Position numbers and translations under genes: made by a program. From Actinomycetospora sp. (lineage in GTDB: Bacteria; Actinomycetota; Actinomycetes; Mycobacteriales; Pseudonocardiaceae), in the NCBI GenBank assembly GCA_025925615.1, contig JAICLN010000013.1, positions 1 to 21,844 on the forward strand: DNA of 21,844 bases, in the 5' to 3' direction. How positions within the stretch are numbered: the stretch's first letter is position 1; the number at the start of each line of letters is the position of its first letter. Positions 7,728-14,459 of the stretch are shown here, in pieces. The notes under the pieces were generated by a model. The model was not told the origin of the DNA and made no database searches. It saw only the letters and a program-made list of their open reading frames with translations.

Positions 7728-8207
7728 ATGCGGCGACGGCGGCGCCGGAGAATGGCTCGCATGGCGGAGCGTTGTTCTCGCGGAGCGGGCAGTGAGAGCG
7801 GCAGGTCGGGCGAGCAGGGTGAGGCGTCATCGTCGGGAACCCGGCGGGTCGTTCCCCTGCGCGCCACGTCCCGGCCGCAGCCGGCCGCAGCACCGGCGTG
7901 GGCGGGTCCCCCCGACGAGGAGGCCGGCGGGTGGATCCCGCAGCCTCCGCGGGGCGCCTCGGCGTCCGCGCTCGCGGAGTCGGTCTTCCCGTTCGGGTCG
8001 GAGCTGCCGTTCGAGCCCGACGCCGAGGCGGCCGCGTTCCTCAACGCCCCCCGCCGTCCGCTGGCGTTCCACGTCGCGCCGTTCGGGACCCCGCCGTTCG
8101 GCAACCCGCCCTCCGGGCCCCGCTCGGTCTTCGGCGGCCCGCTCGACCCCGGCCGCGGCGCCGTCGAGGCGCCCATGTGGGGCCCGGCCTACCCGGCCGG
8201 CGCCTGA
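7728..8207 (+). CDS. Hypothetical small proline/phenylalanine-rich protein
   Basis: I do not recognise this protein. The open frame gives 159 residues. The first third is arginine-rich and doubtful. The rest has strong G/C bias at third positions and a distinctive composition: AGPPDEEAGGWIPQPP, SVFPFGSELPFEPDAEAAAF, then APFGTPPFGNPPSG with repeated PFG/PPF units. No signal peptide or membrane segment is evident and it is probably disordered. ATG codons at 7728, 7752 and 7761 are all possible; the one at 7761 has GGAG 10 bases upstream. It lies in the same direction as the next two genes, 56 bases before the hydrolase-like gene. An antisense frame over the same bases is also open but gives a less protein-like Gly/Ser/Asn composition. 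Confidence 0.45.
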   Translation: MRRRRRRRMARMAERCSRGAGSESGRSGEQGEASSSGTRRVVPLRATSRPQPAAAPAWAGPPDEEAGGWIPQPPRGASASALAESVFPFGSELPFEPDAEAAAFLNAPRRPLAFHVAPFGTPPFGNPPSGPRSVFGGPLDPGRGAVEAPMWGPAYPAGA

Positions 8208-8263
8208 CCGCCGCGCTGCCCGCAGGAGGGGTGGTCGTCCGCGGGGCGTGACAGGCTCGCGGG

Positions 8264-9121
8264 GTGGCGATCGAGGTGGGGGGCGGGTCGCTCGCCGCCG
8301 TCATCGACGAGTTCACCACCTCGCTGCGCACCGACGGGCCCTACCGGCCGCCCACCCCGGACGAGGGCCCCGTGGTCGACCGGCTGGTGGCCGCCGTCCT
8401 GGCGGCGTGTGCGGGGACCGCGGGGTGCCGGATCGAGGAGGCGGCACGGACCGCGGGATTCACCGTGGACCACGCGGGCGGGCGCACCGTGCTCGTCTCC
8501 GACCCGCGCGGTCCGCGCGCCTGGGGCCTCGTCGTGCTGCCCGCCGTCGTCGGGGAGCCGGCGCCGCAGGTCGTCGTCGAGATCCCGCACCCGCACTCCG
8601 ACCTGCGCACCGAGCGGGTGGGGCTCGACGTCCTGGCTCGGCTGGACGGGGCGCTGCTGCTCCAGGCCGGGGCGCACCGGCACGCGGCGGCGCCGGCGTG
8701 GGCCCGACGCCGGGCCGACTTCCCCGCCGACGTCTCGCACCGCCCGGATTCGGTGTTCGCCCGGCTCGCCACGGGCCTCGTCGCGGCCCGGGGCACGCCA
8801 CAGGTGCAGATCCACGGGTGCGCGGACCGGGCCGGGTTCGACGTCGTCGCCTCCTCCGGGTCCGGCCCGGCGTCCGCGCTGCTCGCGGAGGTGACGCGGA
8901 GCCTGCGTGCCGCGGGCGAGCGCGTGCGCGGTGGCGGCGACCCGGGGTGCGAGGAGCTCTCCGGCACCCGCAACGTCCAGGGCCGGATGGCGGCGCGGTT
9001 CGGGACGGCCTTCGTGCACCTGGAGCTCTCCCGCTCGGTGCGGGCCGACCGCGCCCGTCGCGGCGCCGTCGCCCGCGCGGTGGCCGACGCGGTGGTCGCG
9101 ACCGGGGGCACGGGCGGCTGA
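8264..9121 (+). CDS. Putative metal-dependent hydrolase, N-formylglutamate-amidohydrolase-like
   Basis: A 285-residue protein without a name I can assign firmly. Conserved-looking polar motifs fall in order: VEIPHPHSDLRTE (H109, H111, D113, E117), QAGAHRH (H138), DVSHRPDSVF (D156, H159), VQIHG (H184), GTRNVQG (R236) and VHLELSRSVR (E254). A histidine/acid pair, a later histidine in xIHG and a glutamate in the final strand followed by an arginine resemble the zinc amidohydrolases of the N-formylglutamate or poly-gamma-glutamate hydrolase type. That is a pattern-based guess. The GTG at 8264 has no Shine-Dalgarno; CAGGCT (8252-8257) six bases upstream could be a -10 of a leaderless transcript. 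An upstream GTG behind AGGAGG is cut off by an in-frame TGA at 8249-8251. Confidence 0.6.
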   Translation: MAIEVGGGSLAAVIDEFTTSLRTDGPYRPPTPDEGPVVDRLVAAVLAACAGTAGCRIEEAARTAGFTVDHAGGRTVLVSDPRGPRAWGLVVLPAVVGEPAPQVVVEIPHPHSDLRTERVGLDVLARLDGALLLQAGAHRHAAAPAWARRRADFPADVSHRPDSVFARLATGLVAARGTPQVQIHGCADRAGFDVVASSGSGPASALLAEVTRSLRAAGERVRGGGDPGCEELSGTRNVQGRMAARFGTAFVHLELSRSVRADRARRGAVARAVADAVVATGGTGG

Positions 9122-9145
9122 GCCGGGTCCCTACGATCGGTCCGC

Positions 9146-10087
9146 ATGAGCAACCGGCTCCTCGTGCTCGGCTGGCACAACATCGACCCGACGCCGGGGT
9201 TCCCCGACCCGCCGGGGGTCGGCCGGTTGGGCTTCGCGAAGCAGTTGCGGACGCTCCGGCGCTTCGCCAACGTGCTCTCCCTCGACGACGCCCTGGGCCG
9301 TATGGCGGCGGGGGAGCCGCTGCCGCCGCGCGCCGTGGTGCTGACCTTCGACGACGGGTACCGCGACAACCTCGAGCTCGGCGTCCCGATGCTGGCCGAG
9401 CACGGGTTCCCGGCGACGTTCTTCCTCGTGCCCGGCTTCCTCTCCGGCACCGTCGGCGCCTGGTGGGAGGACCTCTCCTCGGCGTTCGAGCGGGCGCGGG
9501 CGCCGCGGCTCGTCGTCGCGGGGATCACCCACGATCTCTCGACGCCGGCGTCCCGCGAGGCTGCCCACGGCGCCGTCCGGGCCGCGGTGAAGTCCCTCGA
9601 CCACGCGGGCCGGGTGGCCGAGGTGGCGCGGGTGTCGGAGGAGCTCAACCCGGCGCCGGCCTCGGCGGGCGAGGGGCTCTTCATGGACTGGGGCGGCGCG
9701 AAGTCGCTGCTCGCGGCCGGGCACGAGGTCGGGTCGCACACCGTCTCGCACGCGATCCTGGGCCGGGAGACCGAGGCGGGGCAGCTCACCGAGCTCTCGG
9801 ACTCGCGCCGGGAGCTGGAGTCGGGCCTCGGCATCTCGGTGGACACGCTGGCCTTCCCCAACGGCGCGGCGGGCGACTACTCCGCGGTGACGACGCGGCT
9901 GGTGTCCGAGCTGGGCTACCGGTGCGCGGTGACGACGCAGCCGGGACTCGCGGGCCCGTCGGGGTCGCCGTACGAGATGCGGCGGGTCATCCTCACGCCG
10001 ACCGACGACCTCTCGAGCGTCGTCGCCAAGACCTGGCGCAAGGCCCGGTCGGTGGTCGGGCGGCGGGTGTCGTCGCTGCGGGGCTGA
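9146..10087 (+). CDS. Polysaccharide deacetylase (CE4/NodB family)
   Basis: A 313-residue NodB-type deacetylase. LTFDDGYRDN carries the catalytic and metal aspartates (D69, D70). SHTVSH supplies the HxxxH zinc pair (H198, H202). FPNG (237-240) matches the conserved Pro-x-Gly strand. The family removes acetyl groups from N-acetylhexosamines in polysaccharides or peptidoglycan. No signal peptide is visible (it opens MSNRLLVLGWHN), so it may be cytoplasmic or act on a lipid-linked precursor; the HNIDP opening is typical of deacetylases encoded beside glycan loci. About 100 residues separate the TFDD and HxxxH motifs, longer than in minimal NodB domains. It follows the hydrolase-like gene by 24 bases. 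There is no clear Shine-Dalgarno; TACGAT lies 8 bases before the ATG. Confidence 0.88.
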   Translation: MSNRLLVLGWHNIDPTPGFPDPPGVGRLGFAKQLRTLRRFANVLSLDDALGRMAAGEPLPPRAVVLTFDDGYRDNLELGVPMLAEHGFPATFFLVPGFLSGTVGAWWEDLSSAFERARAPRLVVAGITHDLSTPASREAAHGAVRAAVKSLDHAGRVAEVARVSEELNPAPASAGEGLFMDWGGAKSLLAAGHEVGSHTVSHAILGRETEAGQLTELSDSRRELESGLGISVDTLAFPNGAAGDYSAVTTRLVSELGYRCAVTTQPGLAGPSGSPYEMRRVILTPTDDLSSVVAKTWRKARSVVGRRVSSLRG

Positions 10088-10114
10088 TCGTCCGCTGGGT
10101 TCGTCCCTCGCTGG

Positions 10115-10176
10115 TGCCAGCGGAGCCCTATCGGCGTGCTCCCCTTATTGCTTGCATCCAGTGGCAGAAAAGCCCC
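10115..10176 (+). repeat. Left arm of a 62-bp inverted repeat (REP-like nested palindrome)
   Basis: This arm matches the reverse complement of 11158-11219 at 60 of 62 positions. It begins 28 bases after the deacetylase stop. Read away from that gene it contains TGCCAGC, then GGAGC-N11-GCTCC, a CCTTATT spacer, and GCTTGCA, so it folds back on itself; here the closing GCTTGCA differs by one base from a perfect partner. It ends with GTGGCAGAAAAGCCCC. A weaker match (CGTCG) continues to 10183. Confidence 0.93.
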
Positions 10177-10191
10177 TCCGTCGACCGCTGA

Positions 10192-11173
10192 TCACACCCG
10201 CGCGGCCACGTCGGGCCGCCACGTGACCCTGGCGGGCGGGAGCGCCGCGGCGACCCGGACGGCGTCGAGGACGTCCTGGAGCAGGCCGTCGGGGTCGGTG
10301 CGGACGCGGCTGGGCCGGATGCCCAGCACGTGGAGTCCGGCCGAGCGGTAGGCCCGGTGCTGCCGCTCGGTCAGCGCGACCTGCTCCGGCGTCGCGAAGT
10401 GTTGCTCCACCGAGTCGACCGGCACCACCAGCCCGACCTCCTCGTCGTAGACGTCCGCGATGCCGAGGAGCCTCCCGTCCTCGTCGAACAGCGCGACGTT
10501 GAAGAGGACCGGCCCGAGCTCGGGCCGTGACCGCCACCAGGTGTGGACGTCGAACTCGGCGGCCGAGCGGACGCCGCCGCGGATCGCGCGGAGGACCTTG
10601 CGCGGCGTGGCCGATCCCTTCCGGCACCCGACGTCGAGCTCGTCCTCCAGCGTCTCCTTGAGGACCATCCGCCGCTGGACCGGCTCGGTCAGGATCGCGG
10701 CGATGTCGGACTCGTCGCGCAGCCGGCGGACCGCGTCGAGCACGCACCGCTCGACGGGCGCGACGGGGAGGCCGTCCCGGAGAGCGGCGGCGCACCCGCT
10801 TGCTCCGCTCGACGAGGACGTTCCGCACGCTGCGCACCTGCCGGTGGCCCGGGATGAGCACGTGGACCTGCGCGGGGAGCTCGCCGCGGCGCAGACCGTG
10901 GGCGCGGGCCGCGTCGAGACCGGTGATCACCGTGCCGGGACCGCCGTGGAGCAGGGCGGCGCGGAGGAGCTGGCGGCGGGTGGGGGTGCCCGTGCTGAGC
11001 AGGACGACGCCCGGGGCGAGGAGCTGCCAGGGCCCGCCCGCACGGCACCGTCGGTACACGGTGCTCTCCGGGAACCCGAGGGCCACGAGCACGCACACGG
11101 CGATGACGCCGTCGACGGCGTGTGCCCGCAGGAGATCCAGGTCGCCGAGGCGACGACGGGGCTTTCCTGCCAC
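10192..11173 (-). pseudogene. Frameshifted AbiEi-antitoxin-like / DUF559-like protein
   Basis: Two minus-strand frames together make one protein of about 325 residues. The first frame (from the GTG at 11173) gives an N-terminal winged-helix-like region, GVIAVCVLVALGFPESTVYRR then PWQLLAPGVVLLSTGTPTRR, as in AbiEi-type antitoxin domains, followed by VHVLIPGHRQVR and NVLVERSK. The second frame (to 10192) continues LRDGLPVAPVERCVLDAVRRL and ends with a Vsr/DUF559-like nuclease fold: LGIADVYDEEVGLVVPVDS, EQHFATPEQ, AGLHVLGIRPSRV. The frames must join between about 10775 and 10801 by one extra base or loss of two. In the nuclease-like part the usual acidic residue before VDG/VDS is proline (PVDS), so catalysis is doubtful. 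No partner toxin is present. The start codon lies inside the right inverted repeat. Confidence 0.75.
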
Positions 11174-11219
11174 TGGATGCCAGCAATAAGGGGAGCACGC
11201 CGATAGGGCTCCGCTGGCA
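11158..11219 (-). repeat. Right arm of the 62-bp inverted repeat
   Basis: Read on the minus strand, this arm runs TGCCAGC, GGAGC-N11-GCTCC, CCTTATT, GCTGGCA, TCCAGTGGCAGGAAAGCCCC. TGCCAGC and GCTGGCA pair perfectly here, enclosing the GGAGC/GCTCC hairpin. It starts 15 bases after the methyltransferase stop, in the same orientation to that gene as the left arm has to the deacetylase. Its inner end holds the GTG used as start of the AbiEi/DUF559-like frame. Confidence 0.93.
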
Positions 11220-11234
11220 ACCAGAGGCAGGACC

Positions 11235-12929
11235 TCAGTGACGGATCCGGAAGATGCCCCAGGCCAGCTGACCGGACTTGCCGCCGTTCACCCAGTTCTC
11301 GAGGCCGGTCTTCATGTTGGAGATGTACTCCTCGGAGATCTTGCCGGCGAACGCCTCCTCCGCCCTCTCCAGTTCCGCCAGCACGCGCCCGTAGTGCGTC
11401 GTGAGCTGGTCGGTGTGGTCCTCGAACCGGTAGTCCGTGAACCCGTGCTTCGCGAACTGCTCGCGGTAGAAGCCGGGGGAGCCCAACGAATCCAGGTGCA
11501 GCCGGGCCAGGATCGGCGTGAGCTGCGAGACGTCGGCGCCGTCGGCGGCCATCGGGTCGGTGAAGACGACCTGACCGTTCGGCACGAGCACTCGGTCGAT
11601 CTCCGCCACGATCGTCGAGCGCTCGCCGGAGTGCAGGAACGCGTCCTGCGACCACACGAGGTCGTAGGCGTTGTCCTGGATCGGCATGCTCTCGAAGGAC
11701 CCGTCGAGGACGTCGACGAGATGGTCGAGTCCCTGCTCGCGGGTCTTCTCCCGGTTCCGCTCGTTCTCGACCTCGGACAGGTTCAGGCAGGTCACCTTGC
11801 AGCCGAACTTCCGCGCGAGGTGCCGGGCGGCGCCGCCGTAGCCGGCCCCCATGTCGAGGATCCGCGTCTCGGCGGTGATGCCCGCGGTCTCGGCCATCCG
11901 CTCGACGGTGCGCGCCGAGGCGGGTGCGATCGGCTCGTCGGGCGACTCGTACAGCCCGACGTGGATGTCCTCGCCGCCCCACACCTCGTGGTAGAAGGTG
12001 TCGGCGTCGGTCGAGTTGTAGTAGTCGCGGGCGGTGTGGACCGCCGTCGAGTACGAGTCGGTCAGTTCCTCGTCGGTGCGGTACGTCTTCTCAGCCACGT
12101 GGATCCAGAAGTCGGGGGTGTCCTCGCCGTAGGTGTCCTGGAAGTCGCCGTAGGAGTCGATCTTCTGGAAACCGACCTCGCGCATGAGCCGGCGCACGTA
12201 GTCCTTGCGCAGCGGGAACATGTTCAGGTGGTACACGGATCCGTCGTCGTGGAACGTGTACCGGAATCGTGCGAGGCCGTCGTCGAGGTACTCGGGCTCG
12301 GCGGTGACGGTGTCACCGCTGTAGTAGTACTTGTGCTTCGAGGAGAAGCCGTCGTCCAGGATCGAGTCGTAGTTGCGCTGATCCAGGATCAGGACGCCGT
12401 CGTGCGAGAGCATCGCGTAGAACTCGGCGAGCGCCTTGCGACGGTCACGCTCCGAGAACAGGTGCGTGAAGGAGTTGCCCAGGCAGATGATGGCGTCGTA
12501 CTCGCCGTGGACGTCCCGGTTGAGCCAGCGCCAGTCGGCCTGGACCACCCGCAGCACATGGCCGCGCTCCCGGCCGTTCGCGAACGCCTTCGCCAGCATC
12601 TCGGCGCTGCCGTCCGCGGACACGGTCTCGAACCCGGCCTCGAGCAGCTGGACCGAGTTGAACCCGGTGCCGGTCGCGACGTCGAGGACCTTCTCCACGC
12701 CGCGGGCCCGTAGCTGGTCGATGAAGAACGAGCCCTCGCTGGCGGCACGTCCCTCCCAGCCGATGTAGTCATCCCACTTGTCGACGAATCCCTTGATGTA
12801 CTCGTCCTGGTAGTGGTTCGTGTCGCGAACCTCGTTGGGGTTCTCGCCGAACTCCTGGATCACATCGGCCTCGGTGTACTCCTCGAGGCCAGCCGCGGTG
12901 TCGGGGCTCCGGTCTGCGGCTGTCGTCAT
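11235..12929 (-). CDS. Fused glycine/sarcosine and sarcosine/dimethylglycine N-methyltransferase (betaine synthesis)
   Basis: A 564-residue two-domain methyltransferase. The N-domain (to about 290) opens VRDTNHYQDEYIKGFVDKWDDYIGWEGRA and has SAM motif VLDVATGTGFNSVQLLE (81-97) with DWRWLNRDVHG and CLGNSFTHLF, as in glycine/sarcosine methyltransferase. The C-domain (from about 300) begins ARDYYNSTDADTFYHEVWGGEDIHVGLY and has RILDMGAGYGGAARHLA (356-372) and VWSQDAFLHS, as in sarcosine/dimethylglycine methyltransferase. Together they methylate glycine three times with S-adenosylmethionine to give glycine betaine, a cytoplasmic osmolyte. Actinopolyspora halophila is known for the same fusion at about this length. 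The ATG at 12929 has GGAGG 11 to 12 bases upstream. It lies 264 bases downstream of the envelope operon in the same direction. Confidence 0.92.
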   Translation of the reverse strand: MTTAADRSPDTAAGLEEYTEADVIQEFGENPNEVRDTNHYQDEYIKGFVDKWDDYIGWEGRAASEGSFFIDQLRARGVEKVLDVATGTGFNSVQLLEAGFETVSADGSAEMLAKAFANGRERGHVLRVVQADWRWLNRDVHGEYDAIICLGNSFTHLFSERDRRKALAEFYAMLSHDGVLILDQRNYDSILDDGFSSKHKYYYSGDTVTAEPEYLDDGLARFRYTFHDDGSVYHLNMFPLRKDYVRRLMREVGFQKIDSYGDFQDTYGEDTPDFWIHVAEKTYRTDEELTDSYSTAVHTARDYYNSTDADTFYHEVWGGEDIHVGLYESPDEPIAPASARTVERMAETAGITAETRILDMGAGYGGAARHLARKFGCKVTCLNLSEVENERNREKTREQGLDHLVDVLDGSFESMPIQDNAYDLVWSQDAFLHSGERSTIVAEIDRVLVPNGQVVFTDPMAADGADVSQLTPILARLHLDSLGSPGFYREQFAKHGFTDYRFEDHTDQLTTHYGRVLAELERAEEAFAGKISEEYISNMKTGLENWVNGGKSGQLAWGIFRIRH

Positions 12930-13193
12930 CTGGTGGTGTCCCTCCGGACGTCGGGTGGTGACGCTTCCGGAGAGAAGACGTTAAGGGCGTCCGGCCACCC
13001 TGAACACCGCACGCGGTCACGCTGCGTGGCTCGATCGGTTCAGAACAACCACCCGGAATGTCGCCTGCGCCGGGGATCGGCGCTGATGGGACCCGGGTTG
13101 CGCCGGACGACGCCGAGGTTGCCGGATCGTGAAGAGATGCCGGTCACGTCGCCAGGGCTGGCACAACGCGGCGTTCCGTGTTCCACGCCCGCG
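12930..13193 (-). promoter_or_regulatory. Upstream region of the betaine methyltransferase
   Basis: The 264 bases between the OmpA-lipoprotein stop and the methyltransferase start hold no credible gene. On the minus strand TTAACG (12979-12984) is a possible -10, about 50 bases before the start codon. A short palindrome, ACCGC-AC-GCGGT (13006-13017), lies just upstream of it and could be a regulator site. Both are weak by-eye calls. Confidence 0.35.
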
Positions 13194-14459
13194 TCAGGCG
13201 GACGGCACCACGATCACCTTGCGGTTCGTCGACGCCGGTCCCGGGAGCTGCTTGCCGTCGGGCCCGACGTCGTTCACGTAGCCCGGGAACTGACTGCCCA
13301 CACCCGTCGTCGAGATCTGGTCGGGGGAGGCCCCGAGCTCGACCAGGAGGGCCTTCACCGCCGCCGCGCGCTGCGAGGACAGCTCGACCTGGCTCGCCAG
13401 GGTCCCGGCCTTCGCGCTCGTCCCGGTGAGGGCCAGGCGCCGCGTCGGGCCCTGCTTGAGGAAGTCGGCGAACGGCGTGAGCACCCCGCGGGCGGCCTCG
13501 CGGTCCCGGAACTCGGCGGTGTCGGGCTTGAAGCCCACCGACCCGTCGTCGGGCAGCGCGGTCGCCTTGCCCGGGGTGATGGTGGGCGGCGGGGGCACCG
13601 CCACGGTGCTGACCGGCGGGACGTCGGACGGTGCGTCGCCGGAGCGGGGCTCGTCGACGACGGCGACGCAGGCCGCGCCGGACGCCTGCGCGATGCCCTT
13701 CCAGAGGGTCACCAGCTCGGTCCGCTGCGCGGTGTCGAGCGGGGTCTGCGGCGCGGCGGTGTCCCCGAGACCGGCGAGGACGACGGTGGCCCCCGTCAGG
13801 TTCGGGAGGGCCTGGTGGTCGCGCAGGAAGCCGACGGTGTCCGCGGCGGGCGCGTCGAGCAGGCCCTGCTGCCGGAAGTCCAGGGGCGCGACGGTGGACA
13901 GCCCGGAGTCGACGAGGACGACGGTGCCCGGGCGGCTTCCCTGGACCGACCGCCCCGCGAGACCCAGCGCGCCGAGCACGTCGGCCTCGGGCGACTGCGC
14001 CCGGACCCCCGAGATCGCCTTGCCGAGCCCGGAGAGGAAGGCGTTCTGGTCGTCCTGGGCGGCGATCGCGTTCCCGGCGTCGGTCTTGTAGGTGTCGCTG
14101 CCCGCCACCGTGGGACGCCCGTCGAGGTCCACGACGGTGAACTTCGGCGCCACCTTCTGGTCGGCGGCGCCCGCGACGACGGAGATCGCCGCCTGCTGCA
14201 CCGAGGTCGGCAGCCCGGGCTCGGGGCTGTTCGCGCGGCCGGAGACCGCGAGCGCCATCGGGCCGACCGGCACCGGGCAGCTCAACGGCGCCCCGCCGCC
14301 CCCCGAGCCGAAGCCGCCGCCGGAGTCGTCGCCCGACGAGCAGGCGGACAGCACGAGCAGGGCGGCCGCGACGACGGCGACGCCCGTGCCCACCCGCCGG
14401 TGCCGGGGAGTGCGCCGGCTCGCCGCCCCGTCCCGGGGAGCGGCGGTTCGGGTCGTCAC
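13194..14459 (-). CDS. OmpA-domain lipoprotein
   Basis: A 421-residue exported protein. It has an arginine-rich N-terminus, a hydrophobic segment (residues 23-37), and a lipobox L37-S-A-C40 followed by SSGDDSGGGFGSGGGG, so it is probably a lipid-anchored surface protein. The middle part (about 65-280) is a Rossmann-like alpha/beta region with AISVVAGAADQ, GTVVLVDSGLSTVAPLDF and ATVVLAGLGD; I cannot assign it a function. The C-terminal 120 residues are OmpA-like: GSVGFKPDTAEF, LSSQRAAAVKALLVELGASPDQISTTGVGSQ, ending STNRKVIVV, the type that binds peptidoglycan. The GTG start overlaps the upstream stop as GTGA, so it is translationally coupled to the four-TM protein. It is last in the four-gene operon. 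Confidence 0.85.
   Translation of the reverse strand: MTTRTAAPRDGAASRRTPRHRRVGTGVAVVAAALLVLSACSSGDDSGGGFGSGGGGAPLSCPVPVGPMALAVSGRANSPEPGLPTSVQQAAISVVAGAADQKVAPKFTVVDLDGRPTVAGSDTYKTDAGNAIAAQDDQNAFLSGLGKAISGVRAQSPEADVLGALGLAGRSVQGSRPGTVVLVDSGLSTVAPLDFRQQGLLDAPAADTVGFLRDHQALPNLTGATVVLAGLGDTAAPQTPLDTAQRTELVTLWKGIAQASGAACVAVVDEPRSGDAPSDVPPVSTVAVPPPPTITPGKATALPDDGSVGFKPDTAEFRDREAARGVLTPFADFLKQGPTRRLALTGTSAKAGTLASQVELSSQRAAAVKALLVELGASPDQISTTGVGSQFPGYVNDVGPDGKQLPGPASTNRKVIVVPSA

Larger units (their letters stand above)
10115..11219. mobile_element. Putative 1.1-kb element bounded by 62-bp inverted repeats, no transposase
   Basis: The unit consists of two near-identical 62-bp inverted repeats around one frameshifted AbiEi/DUF559-like gene that almost fills the interior (10192-11173). 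No transposase or recombinase is encoded, so any mobility would depend on enzymes acting in trans. I see no target-site duplication: flanking bases are CTGG on the left and (A)CCAG on the right, which instead extend the inverted repeat after a one-base gap. Alternatives are two copies of a 3'-end palindrome inherited by the flanking convergent genes, or an invertible segment. The repeat structure is seen directly; the mobile-element interpretation is inference. Confidence 0.5.

Noticed and set aside
7552..10191. 879-residue plus-strand open frame
   Set aside because: Arginine/glycine/proline-rich translation overlapping the hydrolase-like and deacetylase genes in another frame; an artefact of high GC.
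10136..10351. Short frame beginning MLPLLLASSGRKAP, repeated in the opposite arm
   Set aside because: The shared peptide simply reflects the shared 62-bp repeat; the frames diverge into low-quality sequence right after it.
10105..11230. Target-site duplication around the inverted-repeat element
   Set aside because: The flanking bases are not direct repeats; CTGG and CCAG extend the inverted repeat instead.
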